From assembly GCA_017435485.1 (NCBI GenBank), contig JAFSEY010000010.1, positions 1-64,000 of the forward strand: DNA of 64,000 bases. Reading direction: 5' to 3'. Positions 24,705 to 33,516 of this stretch are shown here, piece after piece. The stretch's first letter is position 1; the number at the start of each line of letters is the position of its first letter. A model generated the notes under the pieces. It did no database searches. It had not been told where the DNA came from and was given only the letters and a program-made list of their open reading frames with translations. Made by a program: the position numbers and the translations under genes. Origin of the DNA: Bacilli bacterium (GTDB taxonomy: Bacteria; Bacillota_I; Bacilli_A; RF39; UBA660).

Positions 24705-25226
24705 TTACCTCTTCAAATATAAAATTAAAGGATCTATTAATTCTAAAATTCCATTAATCAAGAAAAAATAGCCAAACATTAGTATTTGTACCTCACTTTG
24801 ATAATATAAATTAACTGCCGTCAAAATTCCTGTTAAAATAAATAGTCCTAATGTAATTATTTGAACTTTCCACACTTTATTTCTTCTATCATTATAAAAG
24901 TCAGCTTTTTTTAATCTTATTAAAGACACTACTCCTACAAATAACAAAAGTATTAAAGCTAAATTAATTGGTTTATTTTCTAATGCCAAATATAAAATAC
25001 AGGTAATTAAACTTATTAAAAATGTAGTAATACTTTCCATATCTTTATCTTTTGGACTTTTTATAAAGCTACCAAAAGTAATTAAAGCAATAAACCCAAA
25101 GACAAAACAAACTACTTCTTTAACATTTGTAATTCCTATCATAGGTAACATTAAAGTAATTGCTCCACTTATAATCATAAATATAGCAATAATAATTTCA
25201 ATCATATATTTTTGTTTCTTTTCCAT
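24705..25226 (-). CDS. DUF308/HdeD-like membrane protein
   Basis: A 173-residue protein with about six hydrophobic segments, paired as in the DUF308 (HdeD) family: MIEIIIAIFMIISGAITLML, EVVCFVFGFIALITFGSFI, then two further pairs after residues 68 and 119 (VWKVQIITLGLFILTGILT, ILMFGYFFLINGILELIDPL). Function unknown. It occupies the place next to uppS where cdsA usually lies, but shows no sign of the CdsA signature. Confidence 0.6.
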   Translation of the reverse strand: MEKKQKYMIEIIIAIFMIISGAITLMLPMIGITNVKEVVCFVFGFIALITFGSFIKSPKDKDMESITTFLISLITCILYLALENKPINLALILLLFVGVVSLIRLKKADFYNDRRNKVWKVQIITLGLFILTGILTAVNLYYQSEVQILMFGYFFLINGILELIDPLILYLKR

Positions 25227-25227
25227 T

Positions 25228-25932
25228 TTAATTCTCCTTTATCTTTCCAAACCGACGATCTCTTTTATTATATTCTTCCAAAGCCATATCAAAATCCTTT
25301 TCTTTAAAATCCGGAAAATAGGTCTTTGGAAAATAAAATTCCGCATAACTTGCCTGCCATAACATAAATCCACTTAAACGATTTTCGGCACTTGTTCTTA
25401 TAAGCAAATCTATAGGAGGCAATTCTTGATATAAATATTTATTAAAGATTTCTTTTGTGACCGGTAATTTTAAAATACCATTGTTTACATCTTCCACAAT
25501 TTTATTAGAGGCATCTAGTATTTCTTGCTGTCCATCATAATTTAAACAAATATTAAATATTCCTCTTGAATTTTCTTTAGTTTGATCTTCAACTTCATTC
25601 ATAACATCAATAACATCTTTTGGCAGAGGATAATTTCTAATACCCGAAAAAACAATTTTAATATTTTCTTTAGCAAATTCTTGAGCATACTTTTTTACCC
25701 CTACTAAAATTAAATTCATTAAAGCATCTACTTCTTGTTTGCTTCGTCCAAAATTTTCAGTAGAAAAAGCATAAACACTAAATACTTCTACGCCTTTACT
25801 TAATATATATTTACTTAAGCTTCTTAAATTTTTATAACCTTCCTCATGTCCCTTACTTCGAGATAGCCCTCTTTCTTGGGCCCATCTTCCATTTCCATCT
25901 AAAATAAAAGCCACATGTTTAGGGATTTTCAT
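25228..25932 (-). CDS. uppS: Undecaprenyl diphosphate synthase
   Basis: A 234-residue cis-prenyltransferase. It condenses isopentenyl diphosphate with farnesyl diphosphate to give the C55 carrier lipid for wall synthesis. HVAFILDGNGRWAQERGLSR (catalytic Asp and the NGRW loop), GHEEGYKNL, SVYAFSTENFGRSKQEV, ICLNYDGQQE and LIRTSAENRLSGFMLWQASYAEFYF are all present in the expected order. Start 25932 has GAGGTGGG upstream. cdsA, dxr and rseP, the usual followers, are absent. Confidence 0.96.
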   Translation of the reverse strand: MKIPKHVAFILDGNGRWAQERGLSRSKGHEEGYKNLRSLSKYILSKGVEVFSVYAFSTENFGRSKQEVDALMNLILVGVKKYAQEFAKENIKIVFSGIRNYPLPKDVIDVMNEVEDQTKENSRGIFNICLNYDGQQEILDASNKIVEDVNNGILKLPVTKEIFNKYLYQELPPIDLLIRTSAENRLSGFMLWQASYAEFYFPKTYFPDFKEKDFDMALEEYNKRDRRFGKIKEN

Positions 25933-25994
25933 TATTCCCACCTCTCTATAAGTATATTATTAAAAAGAAAGATAGTCAAATTTTAATCATTAAA

Positions 25995-26024
25995 TTGCAT
26001 ATACTTAACGCAAGATGTTATAAT
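25995..26024 (+). promoter_or_regulatory. Promoter of galE
   Basis: TTGCAT and TATAAT with an 18-base spacer, 20 bases before an AGGAGG site and the ATG. Confidence 0.7.
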
Positions 26025-26044
26025 TAATTTAGGAGGATGATGAA

Positions 26045-27052
26045 ATGAAAATATTAGTTACAGGTGGAGCTGGATATATTGGCTCACATACATGCGTAGA
26101 ACTATTAAACAATAATTATGAATTGGTAATTTTAGATAACTTTTCAAATAGTAATAGAGACGTTTTAGAAAGTATCAAAAAAATTACTAATAAAGATTTT
26201 ACTTTTTACGAAGGAGATATGATTGACAAAAACTTACTTCAGACTATCTTTAAGGAAAATGAAATAGACGCAGTTATTGACTTTGCAGCATTCAAAGCAG
26301 TTGGAGAATCAGTTAGTAAACCAGTTGCATATTACCAAAATAATGTATCAACTATATTAAATCTGCTTACTATAATGCAAGAATATGACATTAAAAAACT
26401 TGTTTTCTCTTCAAGTGCAACTGTTTATGGGAATCCTGCTAGCGTTCCAATAACTGAAGATTTCCCAACTGGAAATACAACTAATCCTTATGGAACTAGT
26501 AAGCTAATGGTTGAACAAATATTAAAAGATTTATATAATTCTGACAATTCTTGGGATATTGCTATTTTAAGATATTTTAACCCAGTTGGAGCTCATGAAT
26601 CAGGATTAATTGGCGAAGCTCCTGTAGGAAAACCAAATAATTTAATGCCATTTATTACTAAAGTAGCTAAAGGAGAACTTCCTAAATTAATGGTTTTTGG
26701 TAATGATTATAATACTGTTGATGGAACTGGGGTTAGAGATTATATTCATGTTGTTGATTTAGCTATTGGGCATATTAAAGCATTAGAAAAACTAAATAAA
26801 GAAAATCAAGGATTATTTATTTATAATTTAGGAACTGGTACTGGTTATAGTGTATTACAATTAATTAAAACTTTTGAAAGAGTAAATAATATTAAAATTA
26901 ATTATGAAATAACTGATCGGCGCCCAGGAGACATTGATAGTTGTTATTCCGATCCTTTAAAAAGCAAAAACGAATTAAATTTTCAAACAAAAAAATCACT
27001 TGATGATATGTGTAAAGACGCTTGGAATTTTGAAAAAAATTATCACAAGTGA
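26045..27052 (+). CDS. galE: UDP-glucose 4-epimerase
   Basis: A 335-residue extended short-chain dehydrogenase that interconverts UDP-glucose and UDP-galactose. GGAGYIGSHTCVELL at 7-21 binds NAD; FSSSATVYG gives the Ser-Ser-Ala and YGTSKLMVE the catalytic Tyr and Lys; FNPVGAH, PNNLMPF and DYNTVDGTGVRDYIHV are GalE-type substrate motifs. AGGAGG precedes the ATG. It stands alone on the plus strand and its TGA stop overlaps the convergent TasA-like gene by ten bases. Confidence 0.96.
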   Translation: MKILVTGGAGYIGSHTCVELLNNNYELVILDNFSNSNRDVLESIKKITNKDFTFYEGDMIDKNLLQTIFKENEIDAVIDFAAFKAVGESVSKPVAYYQNNVSTILNLLTIMQEYDIKKLVFSSSATVYGNPASVPITEDFPTGNTTNPYGTSKLMVEQILKDLYNSDNSWDIAILRYFNPVGAHESGLIGEAPVGKPNNLMPFITKVAKGELPKLMVFGNDYNTVDGTGVRDYIHVVDLAIGHIKALEKLNKENQGLFIYNLGTGTGYSVLQLIKTFERVNNIKINYEITDRRPGDIDSCYSDPLKSKNELNFQTKKSLDDMCKDAWNFEKNYHK

Positions 27053-27666
27053 TTTTCGGTTGCTTTCGCTTCCATATAAACAATAGATTTAAAAGTTTTT
27101 TTCATGACTTCATTAGTAGAATCTTCACTAACCCACATTCTAAGTTCATATGTTTTAGTTTCAGTTGGATTTAATATTCCACTTGCTAAAACATATGAAT
27201 TTTTTATTTGCTCATTAGTTTCTTCTTCTATTTGACTCTTTAACGAATCGTTAGTATTAATAATCGTCAAATCATTAATTAATTGCGGCCCCCAATTTGT
27301 ATTATCATCAATTCTACTAAAATAAATTTTTAAATTTTCTTCTGGTAAATTATTGCTTTCAAAAGAGCTTAAATAAATATTATAGCTTGCTGCTAAAGTG
27401 CACTTATTTTCGATAGTAACCTTATACGGAGTTAACTTTTTACCTGTTTCATCATCTAATGGATAAGTATTTAACAAATTTATGCTAGTAGGTTTATTTT
27501 CTAAATCTAAATCATTATATGTTATATTTAAACATCCTGTTTCTATTATATTAGCACCAGTTTGTTTATCATTAATAATCCATAGAGCATAGCTACGTCC
27601 AATTGAAGTAGCAACTACTAATAAAATTATAATAATTGTAATTCCTATTTTATATCTTAATCTCAT
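27043..27666 (-). CDS. TasA/camelysin-like secreted protein
   Basis: A 207-residue protein with an N-terminal membrane segment (IGITIIIILLVVATSIGRSYALW, about residues 7-29) ending in the A-L-W pattern seen at the start of TasA/camelysin-type biofilm and surface proteins. The rest is beta-rich with a Cys pair (GCLNITYNDL, ENKCTLAASYNIYL) and a T-K-T-Y-E-L-R-M-W-V strand near the end. No signal peptidase SipW or fibre partner is beside it. Role likely extracellular; identity uncertain. Confidence 0.55.
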   Translation of the reverse strand: MRLRYKIGITIIIILLVVATSIGRSYALWIINDKQTGANIIETGCLNITYNDLDLENKPTSINLLNTYPLDDETGKKLTPYKVTIENKCTLAASYNIYLSSFESNNLPEENLKIYFSRIDDNTNWGPQLINDLTIINTNDSLKSQIEEETNEQIKNSYVLASGILNPTETKTYELRMWVSEDSTNEVMKKTFKSIVYMEAKATENHL

Positions 27667-27729
27667 AATAATCTCCTACTATGATAATTATAGCGTGTTT
27701 TTATTAAAAAGCAAATAAAAAAAGCAACA

Positions 27730-29130
27730 TTAAATTGCTTTTCCATCTAAACTAAAACTTTTGGCATCAGTAATATTTACATCAATTATCTTTCCAACTT
27801 TATCTTTGTCTGTAATCACATTAACTAACTTCATTGTTTCAGTATATCCATATAGTTTTGAGATATCTTTTTCACTTTCTCCCAATAAGAGAACTTTTTC
27901 TGTCTTACCAATATATTTTTGATTGTTTTCTAAAGAATATTTATTAATAATTTCATTTAATCTTTGTAATCTCTTTTCTTTTTCTGGGTAAGGCGTTTGA
28001 TCTTTAATTTTACTCGCTGGTGTTCCTTCTCTTGGTGAATATATAAAAGTAAAGGCGCTATCATATTGACATTTATTTACAACATCTAATGTTTCTAAGA
28101 AATCTTCTTCAGTTTCATTAGGAAATCCAACAATAATATCAGTCGTTATAGCAACATTTGGAATGTTTTCTTTTATTTTATTAAATAATGTTAAGTATTC
28201 CTCTTTCGTATATCTTCTTCCCATTAATTTTAAAATTCGATCAGATCCACTTTGTAATGGTAAATGTATGTAAGGCATTATATTTTCATGTTTTGCTATT
28301 AAAGATATCATTTCATCAGTAAAATCCCAAGGATGAGATGTTACAAACCTTACACGTGGAATTCCTATCTTAGCAACATTTTCTAATAAGACACTAAAAT
28401 CGTATGATTCATCTAAATCTTTACCATAAGCATTTACATTTTGTCCTAACAAAGTTACTTCTTGGTAACCTAATTCTTTTAACTCCCTAACTTCTTCTAA
28501 AATATTTTCCATTTTTCTACTTCTTTGCTTTCCTCTCGTGTAAGGAACTATACAATAAGTACAAAACTTATCACAACCATACATAATATTTACCCAAGCT
28601 GTTATTTTAGAATCCCTACTATATTTTATGTTTTCATAAACGTTACCTTCATATGAATAAACCATTATATTTAATTTTTTATTTGCTTCTAAAATCATTT
28701 TTGGAAGTTCGTGGATATTATGAGTACCAAAGACAATATCTACATAAGAATGTTTAGCTTTAATTTCATTAACAACACTTTCTTCTTGACTCATACACCC
28801 ACCTAAAGCAATTATAAGTTCCGGTTTTTCTCTTTTTAAATGCTTACATCTTCCTAAAAAGCCAAATACCTTATCATGGGCATTTTCTCTAATGGCACAA
28901 GTATTTAAAACTACTATATCAGCTTCCGTTAACTCTTCAGTCATTGTAAACCCAAATTTTTCAAGATACTTTCTTATTTGCTCAGAATCATGCACGTTCA
29001 TTTGACAGCCATATGTTCTTAAAAAATATTTTTTTCCTTCAAAACTTTTAGGAATATTATTATCTAAATTAATATGTTCTACTTTTTTATCTGTTCTAAT
29101 CTTAGCTCCTTGCATATTTGGTAAATTCAT
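27730..29130 (-). CDS. miaB: tRNA-2-methylthio-N6-dimethylallyladenosine synthase
   Basis: A 466-residue radical SAM methylthiotransferase. The N-terminal UPF0004 domain has its three cluster Cys (YGCQMN, NTCAIRENA, GGCMSQEE), the radical SAM domain has CDKFCTYCIVPYTRG, and a TRAM domain closes the protein. It converts i6A37 to ms2i6A37 in tRNAs, using the product of miaA, which is also in the window (44106). It lies downstream of serS, separated by a terminator. Confidence 0.97.
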   Translation of the reverse strand: MNLPNMQGAKIRTDKKVEHINLDNNIPKSFEGKKYFLRTYGCQMNVHDSEQIRKYLEKFGFTMTEELTEADIVVLNTCAIRENAHDKVFGFLGRCKHLKREKPELIIALGGCMSQEESVVNEIKAKHSYVDIVFGTHNIHELPKMILEANKKLNIMVYSYEGNVYENIKYSRDSKITAWVNIMYGCDKFCTYCIVPYTRGKQRSRKMENILEEVRELKELGYQEVTLLGQNVNAYGKDLDESYDFSVLLENVAKIGIPRVRFVTSHPWDFTDEMISLIAKHENIMPYIHLPLQSGSDRILKLMGRRYTKEEYLTLFNKIKENIPNVAITTDIIVGFPNETEEDFLETLDVVNKCQYDSAFTFIYSPREGTPASKIKDQTPYPEKEKRLQRLNEIINKYSLENNQKYIGKTEKVLLLGESEKDISKLYGYTETMKLVNVITDKDKVGKIIDVNITDAKSFSLDGKAI

Positions 29131-29163
29131 TTAAATCACTCACTTCTTAATGCCAGTATTATA

Positions 29164-29192
29164 ACAAAAAAAGAAGACTAATTAAAGCCTTC
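29164..29192 (-). terminator. Terminator of the serS operon
   Basis: Stem GAAGGCT / AGTCTTC (one mismatch) with a T run on the minus strand after the serS stop. Confidence 0.8.
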
Positions 29193-29200
29193 ATCTAAAA

Positions 29201-30490
29201 TTATTTTTTATTTGGATAAATAACTTCTAAACCACCCATATATGGTTGTAATGCTTTAGGGATATTAACACTTCCATCAGCCTTAACGTTATTTTCTAAA
29301 ACAGCTATCATACCTCTTGGAGAAGCAATTACGGTATTATTAAGCGTTGATAAATAGTAATTGCCATTTTCACCTTTTGCTTTGATTCCTAAACGTCTTG
29401 CTTGAGCATCCCCCAATGTAGAACAGGAACCAACTTCAAAGTATTTTTTCTGTCTTGGACTCCAAGCTTCGACATCACAAGATTTAACTTTTAAATCAGC
29501 TAAATCTCCACTACAACATTCTAGAGTACGTACTGGCACATCTAAACTACGGAAAAATTCCACAGTATACTTCCACATCTTATTATACCAATCCATTGCT
29601 TGTTCTGGCTTACATAAAACAACCATTTCTTGCTTTTCAAATTGGTGAACACGATATAATCCTCTTTCTTCTAAGCCATGAGCTCCTACTTCTTTTCTAA
29701 AGCATGGTGAATATGATGTTAAGGCGATAGGAAGTTCTGCTTCTTTAACAATTTGACCTTTAAATTTACCAATCATAGAATGTTCAGAAGTACCAATTAA
29801 ATATAAATCTTCACCCTCTATTTTATACATCATTGCGTCCATCTCTGCAAATGACATAACCCCTGTAACTACATCACTACGAATCATAAATGGAGGTACA
29901 CAATAAATAAAGCCTTTGTCGATCATAAAATCTCTAGCATAAGAAATCATCGCTGAATGAAGTCTTGCTATATCTCCCATTAAATAATAAAAACCATTAC
30001 CACTGGTTCTTCCAGCACTTTCTTTATCTAAACCTGATAAAGCATCACATATATCAGCATGATATGGTATTTCATAATCAGGAACAACTGGTTCACCAAA
30101 TCTTTCAATTTCTACATTTTCACTGTCATCTTTACCAACTGGTACAGAATCATCAATAATGTTAGGAATTTGATACATTAATTCTTTCAATCTAGTAGCA
30201 AGCAGTTCTTCCTTTTCTTCAATTTCAACCAACTCATTATTGATTTGCATAACTTCAGCCTTTTTACTTTCTGCTTCTTCTTTGTGACCATTTTTAAAAC
30301 ATATTCCAATCTCATTACTTATTTGGTTTCTTTTATTTCTTAGTTCATCGCCTTTTAATTGATTTTCTCTTCTTTCTTGATCCACTTCCAAAATAGTGTC
30401 TAACATTGGAATTTTTTCTTCTTGAAACTTCTTTTGTAAATTTTTAATAACTTTGTCTTTTTCTTCTCTAATTAATTTAATATCTATCAT
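29201..30490 (-). CDS. serS: Seryl-tRNA synthetase
   Basis: A 429-residue class II synthetase. A long N-terminal coiled coil (residues 30-105) that grips the tRNA-Ser extra arm precedes the catalytic core: TSEHSMIGKF (serine site), CFRKEVGAHGLEERGLYRVH (motif 2), and NNTVIASPRGMIAVLEN (motif 3). The ATG overlaps the stop of the upstream HD gene by four bases, so both are translated from one message controlled by the T-box at 31003-31205. Confidence 0.97.
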   Translation of the reverse strand: MIDIKLIREEKDKVIKNLQKKFQEEKIPMLDTILEVDQERRENQLKGDELRNKRNQISNEIGICFKNGHKEEAESKKAEVMQINNELVEIEEKEELLATRLKELMYQIPNIIDDSVPVGKDDSENVEIERFGEPVVPDYEIPYHADICDALSGLDKESAGRTSGNGFYYLMGDIARLHSAMISYARDFMIDKGFIYCVPPFMIRSDVVTGVMSFAEMDAMMYKIEGEDLYLIGTSEHSMIGKFKGQIVKEAELPIALTSYSPCFRKEVGAHGLEERGLYRVHQFEKQEMVVLCKPEQAMDWYNKMWKYTVEFFRSLDVPVRTLECCSGDLADLKVKSCDVEAWSPRQKKYFEVGSCSTLGDAQARRLGIKAKGENGNYYLSTLNNTVIASPRGMIAVLENNVKADGSVNIPKALQPYMGGLEVIYPNKK

Positions 30491-30987
30491 AATAATTTTT
30501 TCCTTCTTTCTTCAACTTTTATTTTAGCAGGTATATACTTTTTCAAAAATTTCTCTTTTTCTATAGCAGATAACCTACTTAATCTTTCTTCATTCATATT
30601 ATGAGTTATATCAGCAAGTTTTATATCAAGTACTACAGTATTGTCTGATGAGATTAATCGGTCAATATACTCATCATATGTTTCAAACTCTTTCTTCGTT
30701 AATAACATTATTGCTTCAATATATGATTCTCGAAAACCTAAAATTGCTAAATCAGTCATTGTAATTTTTGTATCTTCAATTATATCATGTAACAATCCAA
30801 CAGAATATCTCATCTCGTCTTGAAAATTTCTTGCTACATTATGTAAATGATTTAAATAGCATTCTCCGGTTTTATCAGTTATTGTTTCAAATAAATAATT
30901 AACTAGCTTTTCCGCTTTTGCAGATTGTTTACCTTCTAAAGTTATTTCCATAACAAGAGATTCCGGGATGATATCTTTTAACAACAT
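30487..30987 (-). CDS. HD-domain protein resembling small alarmone hydrolases
   Basis: A 166-residue protein made only of the HD-4 domain known from the N-terminal hydrolase part of Rel/SpoT and from Mesh1-type enzymes: HLHNVARNF, GLLHDIIEDTKIT (the His-Asp metal pair), LGFRESYIEAIMLLT and DIKLADITHNM, where Rel proteins have KLADRLHNM. It may degrade (p)ppGpp or a related nucleotide. AAAGGTGG precedes the ATG. It is the first gene after a serine T-box and overlaps serS by four bases, which ties it to the starvation response. Confidence 0.75.
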   Translation of the reverse strand: MLLKDIIPESLVMEITLEGKQSAKAEKLVNYLFETITDKTGECYLNHLHNVARNFQDEMRYSVGLLHDIIEDTKITMTDLAILGFRESYIEAIMLLTKKEFETYDEYIDRLISSDNTVVLDIKLADITHNMNEERLSRLSAIEKEKFLKKYIPAKIKVEERRKKLL

Positions 30988-31002
30988 TTCACCACCTTTA
31001 AA

Positions 31003-31205
31003 ATAAAAAAGACACCACTCTTTGCTAGGAGCAAAAAATGCGGTGCCATCCTTACTTTAACTTAATTTTTAGCTAACGGTTTTACCCGGGATATATTAAA
31101 TCCATTTGAAAAGTAGATTCATTAAGCTAAATTTATTAGTTTCCACCAACCACTAATTCTCTAAAAAATTGATTCTTAATTACTAGTCTTTTCGCATCAC
31201 TTTAC
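31003..31205 (-). promoter_or_regulatory. T-box riboswitch, serine specifier
   Basis: The hallmark AAGGATGGCACCGC is at 31040-31053 on the minus strand, followed by the terminator stem (GGCACC...GGTGTC) and a T run at 31003-31010. In Stem I, the specifier loop reads GAATCTAC with UCU (Ser) at 31115-31117. The UGGC in the T-box bulge would pair with GCCA, matching the discriminator G of tRNA-Ser. The AGAGAATTAGTGGTTGG region further upstream fits the Stem I distal elements. It senses uncharged tRNA-Ser and would open transcription of the HD gene and serS. Confidence 0.9.
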
Positions 31206-31211
31206 TTTTTT

Positions 31212-31240
31212 AATATATCATTTATAAAAATATTTTTCAA
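31212..31240 (-). promoter_or_regulatory. Promoter of the T-box operon
   Basis: TTGAAA and TATATT with a 17-base spacer on the minus strand. Confidence 0.7.
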
Positions 31241-31282
31241 GACTTTTAACTAAAATACATAACAAATGCTAGATTATTTTAA

Positions 31283-31525
31283 CTAAAACATTTTGTCTAC
31301 GCCTTTTGGTACTTCGTCGTTAACAATTTTAGAAATTATTTTTTCTTCTTGTTCTACACTTACTTTCTTACCTGTCATCTTACTTAGTGTTTGTATTATC
31401 TCTTTTAAAGTATTTTCATCTTTCATATTTCCGTTTTGTAGTTTTTGGGCCAAATTCAAAATAGTATTTTTATCAACCTTTGTTTTTTTCTCTACCTTTT
31501 TAAAAAATCCATCATTAAATGCCAT
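31283..31525 (-). CDS. SpoVIF-like small protein
   Basis: An 80-residue protein (MAFNDGFFKKVEKKTKVDKNTILNLAQKLQ split over the first 30 residues; TLKEIIQTLSKMTGKKVS; NDEVPKGVDKMF at the end). The pattern of an F-x2-[VL]-E-K-K-T start, a conserved D-E-x-T-[LV]-[KR]-x-[LI] centre and a short K-x-[IV]-P-K end resembles stage VI sporulation protein F. That protein acts in Bacillus spore coat assembly; here it probably has another role. AGGAGG precedes the ATG. Confidence 0.65.
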   Translation of the reverse strand: MAFNDGFFKKVEKKTKVDKNTILNLAQKLQNGNMKDENTLKEIIQTLSKMTGKKVSVEQEEKIISKIVNDEVPKGVDKMF

Positions 31526-31568
31526 GAGTAAACCTCCTAATTTAATATATGTAAAACAAATAAAAAAG

Positions 31569-31781
31569 TTATTTTAAATCTTCATAAAATAACTCATCAG
31601 GTTTCATATTAAATATTTCGGCGATTTTTTTAGCCATCTTATAATAAAGATTTCGATTACCATTTTCTATCTGCCAGTAATACGCTTTACTAATATGAAG
31701 TTTTTGGGCCATATCTAAATATGATAAATTATTTTTTATTCTTATTGATTCTAATTTTATTAATTTACTTTTTTTATTCAT
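31569..31781 (-). CDS. Miniature XRE-type HTH protein
   Basis: A 70-residue protein, essentially a helix-turn-helix (LESIRIKNNLSYLDMAQKLH, SKAYYWQIENGNRNLYYKMA, MKPDELFYEDLK). It is a paralogue of the protein at 19619-19801. It is divergent from a second HTH gene at 31899, the same arrangement as at 19155/19619. Likely a small repressor or anti-repressor. Confidence 0.78.
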   Translation of the reverse strand: MNKKSKLIKLESIRIKNNLSYLDMAQKLHISKAYYWQIENGNRNLYYKMAKKIAEIFNMKPDELFYEDLK

Positions 31782-31898
31782 TTATTTTCCCTCTATTAAA
31801 GAATAAAACATTTTCGTTGTTTTGTCAATTTTATCAAGTTATAACTAGGTGGACTTTTTTGCTATTAGGAAATATATTTTAGTTAAAGGAATGGTGTA

Positions 31899-32162
31899 AT
31901 GACAACAAAGCAGTTAATTGGTCAAAATCTAAAATATATAAGATATAAAACAGGCCTTTCGCAAGAGGAATTTTATACTTCTCATAATCTTTCAGTTAAA
32001 TATCTAGCAAGTGTTGAACGTGGTGAAGTAAATGTGACTGTTGATTTTTTAGATAGACTTGCAAAGAAATTAAAGGTAAATGTCAGTGAATTTTTTGTTC
32101 AAGATAAAAAAAGAATAATAAAACAAAAGCGTATTGATTCAAAAATTGCATTAAATCAATGA
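31899..32162 (+). CDS. XRE family transcriptional regulator
   Basis: An 87-residue protein with one Cro/cI helix-turn-helix (IGQNLKYIRYKTGLSQEEF, SVKYLASVERGEVNVTVDFLDRLAKKL, VSEFF) and a basic tail (KKRIIKQKRI). The reading frame ends in the terminator shared with der. It is divergent from the miniature HTH gene, with a gap of about 117 bases for promoters and operators. Confidence 0.85.
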   Translation: MTTKQLIGQNLKYIRYKTGLSQEEFYTSHNLSVKYLASVERGEVNVTVDFLDRLAKKLKVNVSEFFVQDKKRIIKQKRIDSKIALNQ

Positions 32163-32170
32163 CGCTTTTT
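32125..32170. terminator. Bidirectional terminator between the HTH gene and der
   Basis: Arms AAAAGCG...ATTGATT and AATCAAT...CGCTTTT form a long hairpin with T runs on both sides; it overlaps the 3' end of the plus-strand gene. Confidence 0.8.
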
Positions 32171-33479
32171 ATTTTTCAGCCTTGTTTTTAAATTGTAAAA
32201 TGATTGGGGTTCCTGTGAAATCAAAGTTTTCTCTAATTTTATTTTCTAAATATCTTTCATAACTGAAATGAACTAACCCTTTGTTATTAACTTGAAATGT
32301 AAATTTAGGCGGTTTAACTCCAGTTTGAGAAACAAAATATATTTTTAATCTCTTTCCTTTATATGAAGGAGCAGGATGAAGAGCTGCTGCTTCAGTAATT
32401 ATATCATTTAATAAAGATGTCTTTATTTCTTTACGATTATTTTCATGTGCACTAATTATTTCAGGCATTAACATATGGATTCTTTTTTTATTTAAAGCCG
32501 ACAAAAAAACTAATTTAGTGTACGGAATAAATTGGAAATTGTTTTCAATGTCTTTTTTCCATCTTTTAATATCCATATTAGGATCTGCAACAGTATCCCA
32601 TTTATTAACTACTAAAACAATGGCTTTTCCAGCTTCAGTTGCATAACTAACTATATGTTTATCATGTTCAATAATTCCCGTAGATGCATCAATGACAATA
32701 ACACAAACATCACTACGTTCAATTGCTTTCATACTACGAAGCAAACTATATTTTTCCACTTCTTCATAAATCTTACCTTTTTTACGCATTCCGGCTGTAT
32801 CAATAGCAATATACTCTTTATGATCATAAGTAAATTTTGTATCAATGGCATCTCTTGTTGTTCCCGCTACATCACTTACTATTACTCTATCTTCATTAAG
32901 TAAAGCATTTATTAAACTACTTTTACCTACATTTGGTCTTCCAATAATACAAAACTTTAAGATATCATCTTCTTCATTTTCGTTTGTTACATTAACATCT
33001 TTAGTTATTTCATCTAAAAGTTCATTAAAACCTAGGTTATGCTCTCCACTAACTGCAAATATTTTTTCAAACCCTAATTCATAAAATGCATAAATATTAT
33101 CTTCTCTTTGCTTATTATCAATTTTATTAGCTACGACAATAACCTCTTTGTCGGATTTAATAAGCATATCTCTAATACGAAAATCATTGTTTGTTAAATC
33201 TTCTTTTCCGTCAATAACAAATAAAATCAAATCAGATTCTTCAATTGCTAAAGAAGCTTGTATTTTAATATCTTCGTTAAAATCATCTTTACCTAAATCT
33301 ATTCCCCCGGTATCAATTAAATCAAATTTTTTATCTTTATAAGTAACAGAACCATATATTCTATCTCTAGTTATACCAGGAGTATCTAAAATAATCGACT
33401 TTTTTTCTTTAATTAAGCGATTAAATATGGTACTTTTTCCTACATTTGGTCTTCCAATTAAACAAACAGTTTTTGGCAT
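32169..33479 (-). CDS. der: Ribosome assembly GTPase Der
   Basis: A 436-residue protein with two tandem GTPase domains: GRPNVGKSTIFN, DTPGITRD, NKID at the start, and GRPNVGKSSLIN, DTAGMRKKGK, NKWD from about residue 180, then the C-terminal KH-like domain (APSYKGKRLKIYFVSQTG, PPKFTFQVN). Der (EngA) is needed for maturation of the 50S subunit. A prepilin-like gene lies just upstream in the same direction, engB beyond it. Confidence 0.97.
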   Translation of the reverse strand: MPKTVCLIGRPNVGKSTIFNRLIKEKKSIILDTPGITRDRIYGSVTYKDKKFDLIDTGGIDLGKDDFNEDIKIQASLAIEESDLILFVIDGKEDLTNNDFRIRDMLIKSDKEVIVVANKIDNKQREDNIYAFYELGFEKIFAVSGEHNLGFNELLDEITKDVNVTNENEEDDILKFCIIGRPNVGKSSLINALLNEDRVIVSDVAGTTRDAIDTKFTYDHKEYIAIDTAGMRKKGKIYEEVEKYSLLRSMKAIERSDVCVIVIDASTGIIEHDKHIVSYATEAGKAIVLVVNKWDTVADPNMDIKRWKKDIENNFQFIPYTKLVFLSALNKKRIHMLMPEIISAHENNRKEIKTSLLNDIITEAAALHPAPSYKGKRLKIYFVSQTGVKPPKFTFQVNNKGLVHFSYERYLENKIRENFDFTGTPIILQFKNKAEK

Positions 33480-33516
33480 AATATCACACCTTTCAAGCCA
33501 GGTATTTTACCACATA

